Origin: Candidatus Dactylopiibacterium sp.
Lineage (GTDB): Bacteria > Pseudomonadota > Gammaproteobacteria > Burkholderiales > Rhodocyclaceae
Length of the DNA: 39,811 nt
NCBI GenBank assembly: GCA_031119555.1
Contig: JAVHXQ010000035.1
Location: forward strand, 1-39,811
Direction of reading: 5' to 3'
Shown: positions 24,271 to 33,361 of the stretch, one piece after another
Layout: each line of letters opens with the position of its first letter
Position numbering within the stretch: position 1 is the first letter of the stretch
Notes under the pieces: generated by a model
Told to the model about the DNA's origin: nothing
The model's database searches: none
What the model saw: the letters and a program-made list of their open reading frames with translations, nothing else
Program-made: the position numbers and the translations under genes

Positions 24271-25571
24271 TTAGCCGCCTTTGCCAAGAACTTGAAGAAC
24301 AGGCCACCCACCCAGGCGCCCGCGAGCAGCCCCATGCCCATGGAGCCGACCACGAACGCCGCCTTGAAGCCGCTGGCGAGCGTGCCGGCCACGAGCTCGA
24401 CGCTGGCGGCCGAACCGGCGAAGGAGATTTCCATCGCGCCTCCTATGGTCTGGTACATCAGCACGCCGGGCATCATCGGCACCGCGCCCGCGAAGGCCAC
24501 GGCCGCGAAGGGTATCCGCATGCTCGAAACCCAGCGGATGGCCATGAAGCCGATGCCGAAGCACGCGAACAGCGTGGCGATCTCGACGTGCAGCCCGTAC
24601 TGCAGGCCGAGGTAGCGGACGCCGTGGCCCACCATGCCGCACAGGATGGAGGTCCAGAGCACGCGCCACGGCGCATTATAGAAGGCGCCGAAACCGCAGG
24701 AAGCCACCCCGGCCAGAAGCACGTCCGCCCACAGCGGGATGGGCGCCGAGGCGATCTTGTAGATCGGCACGGTGGTGAAATCCAGCATGATCCATGCGCC
24801 GAGGAAGATCCCCATCGCGGCGGCCACCAGGATGCCCGCGGCCAGCCCCAGGCGCGACAGGCCGGCCTGCATGTTGTTCTCCAGCATGTCGTAGAGGCCA
24901 TTGATGAGATGCGGGCCCGGCACCAGCATGAGGGCCGGCACGATGAGGCAGATGCCGGGCGTCGCGGTCCAGCCGAGCTGGATCACGGCACCGCCCATCA
25001 GCGAACCGATCAGCGCGGCCACGAAAGGCAGCGCGAACAGCACGGGGTGGAAACGGTGCATCGCCTGGCGCGCCAGCATGCCCAGGGCAGACGACAGCGA
25101 GATGACGGCCATGGCCCCCCAGTCGCCCGAGAGCAACCAGGCCAGCGCGCCGGCGGCGAGACCGAACATGAGCGCGAGCGTCCAGCGGTTGTGGCGTCCG
25201 GCGGTGGTCTCGACGTGCTCCAGGATCTCCAGCGCCTCGGCGGGCGCGAGCGTCCCCGCGCAGACCTTGTCCACGGTCCGGTTGACCTCGGCGCTGACCG
25301 CCACGTTGATGCGGAACTCGGGCACCTGGGCGTGGATGTTCAGGTTGTCCGGCGCGTGGATGGTGAGGTAGCGATAACCCACCTGCACCTGCACGGGCAA
25401 GCCCATCGCCGCCCCGAGTTCGTGAATGCGTTCGCGCAGCAGCGCGGTGCGCATGTTGTATTGCATCAGCAGGCGCGCCGCATTCTGCAGCAGGCGCACT
25501 TCGACGCTGGAGGCGGCAAGACGGGTGCCGGACGGGGCCGTAACGGAGGAAGGGAACAGGACGTCGCTCAT
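24267..25571 (-). CDS. ThrE-family threonine/serine exporter-like membrane protein
   Basis: A 434-residue inner-membrane protein with both halves of the ThrE family fused, the N-terminal ThrP-like domain and the C-terminal ThrE_2-like domain. A soluble N-terminus of about 145 residues includes EVRLLQNAARLLMQYNMRTALLRERI, then about ten hydrophobic segments follow from residue 150 to the end. VPALMLVPGPHLINGLYDMLENN and VPMMPGVLMYQTIGGAMEIS are the two repeated pore-type motifs of the family. ATG 25571 was chosen because the longer frame lacks a family-like N-terminus. It is coupled with arginase. Export of threonine/serine is known for Corynebacterium ThrE; the substrate here is open and could be another amino acid. 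Confidence 0.88.
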   Translation of the reverse strand: MSDVLFPSSVTAPSGTRLAASSVEVRLLQNAARLLMQYNMRTALLRERIHELGAAMGLPVQVQVGYRYLTIHAPDNLNIHAQVPEFRINVAVSAEVNRTVDKVCAGTLAPAEALEILEHVETTAGRHNRWTLALMFGLAAGALAWLLSGDWGAMAVISLSSALGMLARQAMHRFHPVLFALPFVAALIGSLMGGAVIQLGWTATPGICLIVPALMLVPGPHLINGLYDMLENNMQAGLSRLGLAAGILVAAAMGIFLGAWIMLDFTTVPIYKIASAPIPLWADVLLAGVASCGFGAFYNAPWRVLWTSILCGMVGHGVRYLGLQYGLHVEIATLFACFGIGFMAIRWVSSMRIPFAAVAFAGAVPMMPGVLMYQTIGGAMEISFAGSAASVELVAGTLASGFKAAFVVGSMGMGLLAGAWVGGLFFKFLAKAAK

Positions 25572-25758
25572 CGGGGGCTCATGACGGGAAGAAATGCGGC
25601 AGGATGGTGCAGGAAAGGCACACAAAGGGCGCTGGTGGTAAACTCCGCGCCTCTCCAAGCAATCTCCGGGCCGAAAGCCTTTTACCACCGATGTCCGTTT
25701 CTGGCTGCAGCCGTCTGGCATTATTTTTTCGCACCCCTTCGCCCAGAGGGCCGCTGGC

Positions 25759-26682
25759 TTGAAAACCGGATTCAAGCGCGCGCTCGGCCTCGCCATCACG
25801 GTGGGCCTGCTCGCCTGGGTACTCGCGGGAGCCCGCTGGAGCGAACTGGCCGCCGCCCTGTCGCGCATTTCCGCGTCTGACCTGATGCTCGCCACGGCGG
25901 CCTTCACGGCCAGCTACCTGCTGCGCGCCGGGCGCGTCCATGACGAGTTCGCGGCCGACACCGGCGCCTCCTATGCCCGCGTGCTGCGCCTCACCCTGCT
26001 GCACAACGCTTCGATCAACGTGCTGCCGTTCCGCAGCGGCGAAGCTGCCTTCCCCATTCTGCTCAACCGCTGGTTCGGCGTGACGACCACGCGCGCGGTG
26101 GTGGCCCTGCTGTGGCTGCGCATCCAGGATGCGTTCGTGGTTCTCGCGCTGGCCGCTTTCGTTTGGCCGGGCCTGCCCGCCGCCCTGCGCGCGCTCTGGA
26201 TCGCGCTGGTCTGCGTGGCCGCGTGGGCGATTCCGGCCTGGGCGCGCCGGCATCCGGCCGAGCAGGCCAGCGGCGGGCGCTTCACCCAGACGATCCATCG
26301 CGTGCGCGCCGCGCTCGCGCAATCGACCCGCCGTTCGCTGCGCGGCTGGCTCTGGACGCTCGCCAACTGGTCCGTCAAACTGGCGGCCCAGGCGTGGCTG
26401 CTGGGCGCCTTGCTGCAGACCTCGCTCTCGACCGGCATGTCGGGCGCGCTGGGCGTGGAACTCGCCGCCATCCTGCCCATCCAGGGTGTGGCGGGGTTCG
26501 GTACCTACGAGGCAGGCGGCGCCGCGCTGCTTGCCGCCCATGGCATTCCCTTCGCGGGCGGGCTCAGTGCCGCGCTTGCCCTGCACCTCTTCGTGATCGC
26601 CCTGGCCCTGCTGGCGGGCGGTCTGGCGCTGGCATTCCTGCCCGGCGCCCAAGCCGATTCGAAAAGCGAGACACCTTCATGA
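25759..26682 (+). CDS. Flippase-like membrane protein (LPG synthase TM-domain/UPF0104 family)
   Basis: A 307-residue integral membrane protein with about seven to eight hydrophobic segments, belonging to the lysylphosphatidylglycerol synthase transmembrane (AglD/flippase-like) family. RVLRLTLLHNASINVLPFRSGE near residue 75 and the later ILPIQGVAGFGTYEAG are the two family signatures. The start is a TTG at 25759; no ATG is available before the first helix. It overlaps the next gene by 4 nt (ATGA). With a polyprenyl-phosphate GT2 and two GT39 proteins behind it, a role in translocating or handling lipid-linked sugar is a reasonable inference, not proof. Confidence 0.85.
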   Translation: MKTGFKRALGLAITVGLLAWVLAGARWSELAAALSRISASDLMLATAAFTASYLLRAGRVHDEFAADTGASYARVLRLTLLHNASINVLPFRSGEAAFPILLNRWFGVTTTRAVVALLWLRIQDAFVVLALAAFVWPGLPAALRALWIALVCVAAWAIPAWARRHPAEQASGGRFTQTIHRVRAALAQSTRRSLRGWLWTLANWSVKLAAQAWLLGALLQTSLSTGMSGALGVELAAILPIQGVAGFGTYEAGGAALLAAHGIPFAGGLSAALALHLFVIALALLAGGLALAFLPGAQADSKSETPS

Positions 26683-27704
26683 ACCCACCGATTTCCACGC
26701 CCGAGGCCGCAAGCATTCCGCCGCACACGCTGTCCATCGTGATCCCGATGTACAACGAAGCGGAAAACGTCGAGCCGATGATCACCCGCGTTCACGAGGG
26801 CCTTGCCGGCTACGCGCATCCGTGGGAACTCATCCTCGTCGATGACGGCAGTTCGGACGCCACGCCCAACGAGCTGCGCCGCGTGGGGAACCATTTCGGT
26901 GCCCATGTGCGCGTGATCGAGCTGATGCGCAATTTCCGCCAGACGGCGGCCATGCAGGCGGGCATAGACGCCGCGCGCGGCGATGTGATCGTGACGCTGG
27001 ACGGCGACCTCCAGAACGATCCACGCGACATTCCGCGCATGGTCGGGCGTCTGCTCAACGAAGACCTCGACATGGTCGCGGGCTGGCGCAAGAACCGTCA
27101 GGACGGGCTCTTCCTGCGCAAGATCCCGTCGCGCATCGCCAACCGCCTGATCGCGCGCATCACGGGCGTGAAGCTCAACGATTACGGCTGCAGCCTCAAG
27201 GCGTTCCGCGCCTGCGTCATCAAGAACGTGCGCCTGTATGGCGAGATGCACCGCTTCATTCCCGCCTGGCTGGCCACGGTCACCACGCCGCGACGCATCG
27301 CCGAGGAGGTGGTGACTCACCACGCCCGCCAGTTCGGTGAATCGAAGTACGGCATCTCGCGGACCTTCCGCGTGATCCTCGACCTGATCTCGGTGTATTT
27401 CTTCATGCGCTTCCGTGCGCGCCCGGGCCACTTCTTTGGCGGCGCCGGGCTCGCGCTGGGTGCGCTGGGCGGGCTGATCCTCGCGTACATGGCGGGGCTG
27501 AAGTTCATCGGCGACGAGAACATCGGGACGCGCCCGCTGCTGCTCGTGGGCTTCTTCGCGATCATCATGGCGGTGCAGTTCATCCTGACCGGCGTGCTCG
27601 GCGAAACGCTGGCGCGCATCTATTTCGAATCGGGCGCCGGCCGGCTCTACTCGGTGCGTAATCCGCACACGCCGACCAGCGACGAAGCCTGGCACAAGGT
27701 CTGA
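26679..27704 (+). CDS. Polyprenyl-phosphate glycosyltransferase, GT2 (DPM1/ArnC type)
   Basis: A 341-residue enzyme transferring a sugar from a nucleotide sugar to undecaprenyl phosphate on the cytoplasmic face. SIVIPMYNEAENVEPMI opens the GT-A domain, VDDGSSDAT is at 54-62, and the metal-binding LDGDLQNDP is at 107-115. DYGCSLKAFRACVI and the FGESKYGISRTFRVILDL segment are ArnC-like. Two C-terminal transmembrane helices (about 250-275 and 290-315) anchor it. The start overlaps the flippase-like gene's stop by 4 nt. No sugar-biosynthesis genes (such as arnA or arnB) are present, so the sugar is unknown. Confidence 0.93.
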   Translation: MNPPISTPEAASIPPHTLSIVIPMYNEAENVEPMITRVHEGLAGYAHPWELILVDDGSSDATPNELRRVGNHFGAHVRVIELMRNFRQTAAMQAGIDAARGDVIVTLDGDLQNDPRDIPRMVGRLLNEDLDMVAGWRKNRQDGLFLRKIPSRIANRLIARITGVKLNDYGCSLKAFRACVIKNVRLYGEMHRFIPAWLATVTTPRRIAEEVVTHHARQFGESKYGISRTFRVILDLISVYFFMRFRARPGHFFGGAGLALGALGGLILAYMAGLKFIGDENIGTRPLLLVGFFAIIMAVQFILTGVLGETLARIYFESGAGRLYSVRNPHTPTSDEAWHKV

Positions 27705-27975
27705 GCGCCGCCCGCCGGCGGCCCGCGCACGCGCCCGTCCGGCACGGGCGTCGGCGCGGCAGCGGCGAGCATGGGCGACGCGCTATGATCCGCAGGCCCG
27801 GCATGAGCGGCCACGCTGGCACGGCCCGGGCACCCGCGCCGAGGCCCCGCGCAAGCTGCGTGGCGCCTTCCTCCGCCCGCGCAAGGCGAAACGCCTGCCG
27901 CCGGGAAGCGCCGGGCGGCGGCCTGACGGCGGGTTTTCAGGCGCATCCGATGAACCTCAGGCGGAGTCGTCAGGC
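27705..27975. other. 271-bp GC-rich gap inside the glycosylation cassette
   Basis: Contains a hairpin CGCCCGT-N5-ACGGGCG (27732-27750) soon after the GT2 stop and a -10-like TATGAT (27784-27789). This could end one transcript and start the next, splitting the cassette into two units. An Arg-rich open frame (27785-27979) here is not credible as a protein. Confidence 0.4.
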
Positions 27976-29550
27976 ATGACCGACGCTTCGCGCCCCAGGC
28001 ACGACCCCGACATGAATCAGCAATCGATCTTCAATCAGGGACGCTGGCTGCTGCTCCTGCTGCCGCTCGCACTCTTTCTCATGAACCTGGGCGGCGCGCC
28101 GCTGTTCGACGTGGACGAAGGCGCGTTCTCGGAAGCCACGCGCGAGATGTTCGTGCGCAACGACTTCCTGTCGACCTGGCTCAACGGCGCACCGCGCTTC
28201 GACAAACCCATCCTCATCTACTGGTGCCAGGCATTTTTTGTCTGGCTGTTCGGCACCGGCGAATGGAGCTTCCGCCTGCCCTCGGCGCTGGCCGCCTCGG
28301 CCTGGTGCTACGCGGTCGGTCAGTTCGCGTGGCAGCGCTACGGACGCGGCGCCGGGCTCATGGCCTGCGGCATCGCGGCGACCAGCCTGGGCGTCCACCT
28401 CATCGGCCGCGCGGCCACGGCCGATGCGCTGCTCAACATGCTGCTCGCGCTGGCCTTGCTGGACGCCTGGCGCCACCTGGAGTCCGGCGCGCGCGCACCG
28501 CTCCTGCGCAGCTACCTGTGGATCGGGCTCGGCGTGCTCACCAAGGGCCCCATCGCGCTGCTTGTGCCGGGCGCGACGACGCTTCTCTACTGCCTCACGG
28601 CGGGACGCTGGCGCGACTGGCTGCGCAGCGTGTTCGACCCGCGCGGCTGGGTGATCCTGCTCGCCGTGACGGTGCCCTGGTATGCCACGGCACTCGCGAT
28701 CCACGGACAGGATTTCATCGACGGCTTCATCCTCAAGCACAACGTGGAGCGTTTCTCGGGCACGCTCGAGGGGCATTCGGGCAGCATGTTCTATTACATC
28801 CTGATGATCCCGGTGCTGCTGCTGCCCTGGCTGGCCTGGCTGATTGCCGCGCTGCGCCGGCTGCCCGCCGACTGGAGTACGCCGCTGACGCGCTTCCTGT
28901 GGGTGTGGTGCCTGTTCGTGACGGTGTTCTTCTCGCTCTCCGGCACCAAGCTGCCGCACTACGCGCTGTATGGCTGCACCCCGCTCTTCGTGTTGCTGGC
29001 GATCCATCGCGAGCGCGTGAAGTCGGTGCTGGCGGGCGCGGCCCCGGTACTGGTGCTGATGCTGCTCTTCATCGCCCTGCCCGTCTTGCTCGCACATTCG
29101 GCGCAGGCGGGATGGGTGCGCGACGCCTACTACCTCGCGCAGGTCGGGCGTGTGAGCGAAGCGATTCCGGCCGGCTATCACGTGCTGGCCGCCGCCGCCC
29201 TGCTGCTTTCGCTCGCGGCGCTGCGCGCGCCGTTCGACACCGGCCGGCGCGTGCTCGTGATGGCCTGTCTCAACACGCTGCTTCTTGCGCTGGCGGTCAC
29301 CCCCTTCGTGGGCGACGTGCTGCAGGGGCCCGTCAAACGGGCGGGTCTGGCGGCGCGCGCCTACACCGAGCCCGGCGTGCTCTGGAATTTCCACGCGCCG
29401 AGCTTCTCGGTGTATCGCGGCGAGGTGAGTCCCACCGTGCAGGCCCGCCCCGGCCAGATCGCGCTCACGCGCAGCGACCGGCTGCCGCCCGACGTTCCGC
29501 ACGAGACGCTGTATCGTGAAGGCGGCGTCGTTCTGGTGAGGCTGAAGTAA
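27976..29550 (+). CDS. GT39/ArnT-like lipid-linked sugar glycosyltransferase (first of two)
   Basis: A 524-residue polytopic membrane enzyme of the PMT/ArnT (GT-C) fold. The first periplasmic loop carries the catalytic LFDVDEGAFSEATREM (D45, D47, E48) and APRFDKPILIYW with K77, matching ArnT's acidic pair and Lys. About 11-12 hydrophobic helices run from residue 22 to about 450, followed by a short periplasmic tail. It would transfer a sugar from undecaprenyl phosphate to an envelope acceptor such as lipid A. ATG 27976 is used; another Met lies at residue 13. Its stop overlaps the next gene's ATG by 1 nt (TAATG). Confidence 0.9.
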   Translation: MTDASRPRHDPDMNQQSIFNQGRWLLLLLPLALFLMNLGGAPLFDVDEGAFSEATREMFVRNDFLSTWLNGAPRFDKPILIYWCQAFFVWLFGTGEWSFRLPSALAASAWCYAVGQFAWQRYGRGAGLMACGIAATSLGVHLIGRAATADALLNMLLALALLDAWRHLESGARAPLLRSYLWIGLGVLTKGPIALLVPGATTLLYCLTAGRWRDWLRSVFDPRGWVILLAVTVPWYATALAIHGQDFIDGFILKHNVERFSGTLEGHSGSMFYYILMIPVLLLPWLAWLIAALRRLPADWSTPLTRFLWVWCLFVTVFFSLSGTKLPHYALYGCTPLFVLLAIHRERVKSVLAGAAPVLVLMLLFIALPVLLAHSAQAGWVRDAYYLAQVGRVSEAIPAGYHVLAAAALLLSLAALRAPFDTGRRVLVMACLNTLLLALAVTPFVGDVLQGPVKRAGLAARAYTEPGVLWNFHAPSFSVYRGEVSPTVQARPGQIALTRSDRLPPDVPHETLYREGGVVLVRLK

Positions 29551-31058
29551 TGGAAGACTGGACCCGCATGCGGCTGGATTCCTCCGAGCTGCGCCCCACC
29601 AGCCGCCTCGCGCAGCCGTGGCTGCTCGTCGCGTTGCTGATCGCGCTCACCTGCTACCGGCTGTGGGTGATTCCGCGTCTCGGCGTGACCCTGTATATCG
29701 ACGAAGCCCAGTACTGGAGCTGGGCCAAGGCGCTCGACTGGGGCTATTTCTCGAAACCCCCCGTGATCGCGTGGCTGATCGCGGCCAGCACGGCCGTCTT
29801 CGGCGATGGCTTGCTGGCCGTGAAGCTGCCGGCTCTGATCCTCTACCCCGCCACGGCGTGGGTCATGTTCCTGCTCGCGCGCCGGCTGTTCGACGCACGC
29901 GTGGCGTTCCGCAGCGGGCTCGCCTTCATCCTCATTCCCATCGTGTCGGCGCTGGGGCTGGCCGTGTCGACCGACGCACCGCTGCTCTTCTTCTGGGCGC
30001 TCGCGATGCTGGGCCTGCTGCGCGCGCTCGAGACCGGCCGCATGCGCGACTGGCTGCTCATGGGCGCGGCCGTGGGCCTCGGGATCATGGCGAAGTACAC
30101 GATGGCGGCGTTCGCCGTGTCGGCCGCGCTCTACCTGCTCGCGGATGCGCGGCGGCGGCGCTGCTTCGTTCATCCGGGCCTGTGGTCCGCCATCGTGCTG
30201 TGCAGCCTCATCGTGCTGCCCAACATCGTCTGGAACTGGTCGCACGATTTCCCGACGCTGCGCCATACGGCCGACATCACGCATGTGGCCGGCAACGACA
30301 AGAGCGGCAACCTCGGCGAATTCCTGCTCGCGCAGGCCGGCTCGCTGGGGCCGGGCTTCGCGCTGGCCTTCCTGGGCGGCCTCGGCCTTGCCCTGCGCAA
30401 GCTGCGCGACGCGCGCTACCAGTTCCTGCTGGCATTCAGCCTGCCGCTGCTGGGGCTCGTGTTCCTGCAGGCCCTGCGCGCCGAGGCGAACGGCAACTGG
30501 GCCGCGCCGGCACTGCTCGCGGCATTGATCCTGGGCGTCAAGTGGCTTGCCCGCCTGCGTGCGCAACGCTGGTGGGTGATCGCGCTCGCGCTCAACGTGC
30601 TGATCATGGGCGCCGCCTATCACCTGTCGGACTACTACCGCCTGCGTGGCTTGCCGCAACCGGCACGCATGGACCCGCTCAAGCGGGCCAAGGGCTGGGA
30701 AGTGCTGGGGGCCGCGGTGCGCCCCTATCTGGCGGCGCAGCCCGATGCGCTCGTGCTCACCGAGGATCGCACGATGATGGCGCACCTGCTCTACGAACTG
30801 CGCGACCTGCCGCTCGACTACGTGGCCTGGGCCCCCCACGCGCATCCGGCGGACCACTACCAGCTCACGCGTCCGCTGACCGAGGCGCGCCACAGTCGGC
30901 CCTTTCTGCTCGTCAGTCGCGACGATGCGCCGCCCCTCATCGAGCGCTTCACGACGCACCGCAAGCTGGCGCGCATCGTGCTGCCGATCGAGCCGGGGCT
31001 CACGCGCGAGGCCTCGATCTGGCTGCTCGAAGGCTTTCGCGGCTACGCGCCGCACTGA
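29550..31058 (+). CDS. GT39/PMT-like glycosyltransferase (second of two)
   Basis: A 502-residue polytopic GT-C membrane protein. The catalytic first loop is GVTLYIDEAQYWSWA (D51, E52), then WGYFSKPPVIAWLI with K69, a pattern typical of the PMT_2 branch rather than ArnT proper. About ten hydrophobic helices cover residues 24-365, and a soluble periplasmic domain of about 130 residues ends the protein. It is translationally coupled to the first GT39 gene (shared A of TAATG), so both probably use the same lipid-linked donor on different acceptors or steps. A stem-loop follows at 31071-31096 before the convergent DUF1161 gene. Confidence 0.9.
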   Translation: MEDWTRMRLDSSELRPTSRLAQPWLLVALLIALTCYRLWVIPRLGVTLYIDEAQYWSWAKALDWGYFSKPPVIAWLIAASTAVFGDGLLAVKLPALILYPATAWVMFLLARRLFDARVAFRSGLAFILIPIVSALGLAVSTDAPLLFFWALAMLGLLRALETGRMRDWLLMGAAVGLGIMAKYTMAAFAVSAALYLLADARRRRCFVHPGLWSAIVLCSLIVLPNIVWNWSHDFPTLRHTADITHVAGNDKSGNLGEFLLAQAGSLGPGFALAFLGGLGLALRKLRDARYQFLLAFSLPLLGLVFLQALRAEANGNWAAPALLAALILGVKWLARLRAQRWWVIALALNVLIMGAAYHLSDYYRLRGLPQPARMDPLKRAKGWEVLGAAVRPYLAAQPDALVLTEDRTMMAHLLYELRDLPLDYVAWAPHAHPADHYQLTRPLTEARHSRPFLLVSRDDAPPLIERFTTHRKLARIVLPIEPGLTREASIWLLEGFRGYAPH

Positions 31059-31070
31059 TCGCGCGATGAT

Positions 31071-31096
31071 GCGGCTCGCCCGGACGGACGAGCCGC
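31071..31096. terminator. Stem-loop between convergent genes
   Basis: 8-bp arms GCGGCTCG/CGAGCCGC with a 10-nt loop, 12 nt after the GT39 stop and 8 nt before the stop of the convergent DUF1161 gene. No T-tract on either strand; possibly a shared bidirectional 3' end. Confidence 0.4.
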
Positions 31097-31103
31097 CCTG
31101 GCG

Positions 31104-31367
31104 TCAGCGGGGCGCCGACGCTTCCGCGGCGGGGGCGGCGGGGGCCCCGCGCTGGTAGGCGATTTCCTTCGCGCCCGCGTCGCAGCTGCCCACGACACGC
31201 GCTCCGCCGGCCTGCCCTTTCTCCACGATTTCCAGGCTGTAGCCCGTCACCCCGTTGGCCTCGATCTTGGCCGCGATCTCGGTCTTGAGTTCCTCGCAAT
31301 CCTTGCGGGCGAGCGCCGGCGCGGACAGGACCGCGAGGCCGATTGCAGCGAGCAGCAGTTTCTTCAT
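31104..31367 (-). CDS. Small secreted DUF1161-family protein
   Basis: An 87-residue protein. A Sec signal peptide (KKLLLAAIGLAVLSAPALA, cleaved after ALA-19) is followed by the DUF1161 core: RKDCEELKTEIAAKIEANGV, YSLEIVEKG, then RVVGSCDAGAKEIAYQRG. Two cysteines (24 and 62 by count) probably form a disulfide in the periplasm. The tail is Ala/Pro-rich. An AGGAG ribosome site 8 nt upstream fixes the start at 31367. Function unknown. Confidence 0.87.
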   Translation of the reverse strand: MKKLLLAAIGLAVLSAPALARKDCEELKTEIAAKIEANGVTGYSLEIVEKGQAGGARVVGSCDAGAKEIAYQRGAPAAPAAEASAPR

Positions 31368-31554
31368 GACACGGACTCCTCTGATGAAATTCTGGGGGAG
31401 CGGACGTCGTGACGCCCGCGCTTGATGCCGGATGCATTCTAGCCCGTGACCCTTGCCGCGCCTGCCGATTGCCCGAATACCCCGGCGGCATGGCGGAGCG
31501 CTTTGCGCGCTGCCGGTGGTCGGACGCGTGGAAAGGTCGCATTGCGATACTTGA

Positions 31555-31568
31555 GTTAATCGTTTAAC
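31555..31568. promoter_or_regulatory. Inverted repeat upstream of the alginate-lyase-like gene
   Basis: GTTAA-TCGT-TTAAC, 66 nt upstream of ATG 31634, in the only AT-rich patch of a 266-bp intergenic region. Could be an operator or part of a promoter (TTGAGT overlaps it at 31551-31556). No regulator is adjacent. Confidence 0.35.
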
Positions 31569-31633
31569 GTGCCGTCCTGCGGGGGATTTCAGCCCACGAC
31601 GCCTGCCCGCCATACCGATCAGAGGAGACACGC

Positions 31634-32932
31634 ATGAAACCGATAGCCCTGTTCCGCCGCACCGCGCTGGCCCTGCTGCTGGGTCTGGGGGCGCTGAGCG
31701 CCCACGCGGCGGCGCTGCAACCCATTACGCTGGATGCCGACGCGCTGGCCCATGCGCGCACCCGCGTGGCCGCGCGCGATGCGCGGCTGCTGCCCGCCCA
31801 CGCCAAGCTCATGGAGCACGCCGAGGCGCTGCTCAAGACGCAACCCGAATCGGTCACCTACAAGAAGCTGGCGCCGCCCTCTGGCGATCGCCACGACTAC
31901 ATGAGCCTCGCGCCCTACTGGTGGCCGGACCCTTCCCGCCCCGACGGCCTGCCCTATGTGCAGCGCGACGGGCAGTTCAACCCCTCCGCCAAGAATGGCG
32001 ACACCGATTCGGTGCGCATGCAGATCATGTGTCTGGGCGTGCAGAACCTGTCCGTGGCCTGGTACTTCTCGCGCGATGCCCGCTACGCGCGCAAGGCGGC
32101 CGACTACATCCGCACCTGGTTCCTCGACCCGGCCACGCGCATGAATCCCAACCTGCGCTACGGTCAGGCGGTCATGGGGCGCGTGGATGGGCGCGGCATC
32201 GGACTCATCGATACGCGCAACCTCTGGATGGTGATCGATGCCGTCGCGCTGCTGGAGCCGGCCCAGGTGCTGAGCACGGCGGAGGTCGAGGCCCTGCGCG
32301 CGTGGTTCCGGACATTCACGGACTGGATGCTCAACGACCCGCTGGGGGTGGAGGAATTCAACGCCCACAACAACCACGGCACCTTCTATGACATGCAGAT
32401 CGCCAGTTACGCACTCTTCAGCGGCGACCGCGAAACCGCGCGCCGCGCGGTGGAACGGGGCGTGGACCTGCGCATCGCCAGCCAGATCTCGATCGAAGGC
32501 AAGCAGTACGCGGAGCTCGAGCGCACCACGCCGTTCCACTACTCCGCCTTCAACCTCGATGCCATGACCCATCTGGCGCGCTATGGCGAGCTGCTCGGCG
32601 TGGACGTCTGGAAGAAGCGCGAACGCACGCGGGGCTTGCGCAACGGGATCAACTACCTCGCCCGGTATGCCGACAAACCCGCGAGCTGGCCCTGGCGCGA
32701 GCTGAACGGACATCCCGAAAGCGAACTCGCGCTCAGCGTGATGCTGCGCGCCGAGCGCGCCTACGGCGGCAGCGGCTACGGCCGCGTCGCGATGGGGTTG
32801 CCCGTCACGTCCTTCCAGACCCAGGAATACATCGGGCTGGCGAAACTGCTGGGCACGGAGCCTCCGACCACGCTCAACGTGATCGACCGCCTGCTCTGGC
32901 CGATCCGGACGGCGGACGCGCCAGCGCCTTGA
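31634..32932 (+). CDS. Secreted alginate lyase-family protein
   Basis: A 432-residue protein with a Sec signal (RRTALALLLGLGALSAHAA, about 8-26). The mature part is an all-helical alginate lyase domain (PF05426 type, PL5-related): SLAPYWWPDPSRPDGLPYVQRDG near 95, NAHNNHGTFYDMQIASYALF near 247 with the catalytic-type Asn/His, and TTPFHYSAFNLDAM near 303 with a Tyr. The NNHG and HYSAFNLDA motifs are typical of bacterial 'alginate lyase family' enzymes, many of uncharacterised substrate. A GAGGAGA ribosome site precedes ATG. No alginate synthesis or uptake genes are in the window. Confidence 0.9.
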   Translation: MKPIALFRRTALALLLGLGALSAHAAALQPITLDADALAHARTRVAARDARLLPAHAKLMEHAEALLKTQPESVTYKKLAPPSGDRHDYMSLAPYWWPDPSRPDGLPYVQRDGQFNPSAKNGDTDSVRMQIMCLGVQNLSVAWYFSRDARYARKAADYIRTWFLDPATRMNPNLRYGQAVMGRVDGRGIGLIDTRNLWMVIDAVALLEPAQVLSTAEVEALRAWFRTFTDWMLNDPLGVEEFNAHNNHGTFYDMQIASYALFSGDRETARRAVERGVDLRIASQISIEGKQYAELERTTPFHYSAFNLDAMTHLARYGELLGVDVWKKRERTRGLRNGINYLARYADKPASWPWRELNGHPESELALSVMLRAERAYGGSGYGRVAMGLPVTSFQTQEYIGLAKLLGTEPPTTLNVIDRLLWPIRTADAPAP

Positions 32933-33361
32933 ACGCGGCCGCGCGTGCCTGGACGGCGCCGGGCGTTCTTGCCCGCACCCGCCGGGCGTGGCGTGCCGGC
33001 GCCTCGTGCCGCCACGCCGCGTGAATCCATCGCGGCGTCGGGCGCAAAACCGTGCCGGCGCCGCGGCACCGATGGGTGCCGGCGGCGATCATGCGCTGGA
33101 GTTGGGCGATGCCGGTGCGGAACCGCCGTGGATGGAGCGCGCCTCTGGCACGGCCGGCGCCGGCATTTCTCACGGCACGCATCGCCCATGACGGACACGG
33201 GCCGGGCTGGCGCGCGCTGCCTGCCGCGTCAGGCTGGCAGCGAGGCGCCAGTGGCTGAGGGCGGAGAGGCGGGCCGGAATCGGCATGGATGCGCGCCACG
33301 CGGTTCGCGGGCGGGTCGATTGCTGGCCAGGAGAACGAGCCGCGCCGGCACGCCGCGGGGG
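32933..33361. other. 429-bp gap with no recognised gene
   Basis: Very GC-rich DNA between the alginate-lyase-like gene and rarA stop, which converge. It repeats the short motif TGCCGGCGCC-like several times (near 32995, 33055, 33160) and can form small GC hairpins. Open frames are Arg/Ala-rich and look like chance. The 3' ends of both neighbours probably terminate here. Confidence 0.45.

Noticed and set aside
27785..27979. Small plus-strand frame ending in an ATGA overlap with the first GT39 gene
   Set aside because: The coupling geometry is attractive, but the peptide is Arg/Ala/Pro-rich like chance GC-rich frames and has no ribosome site.
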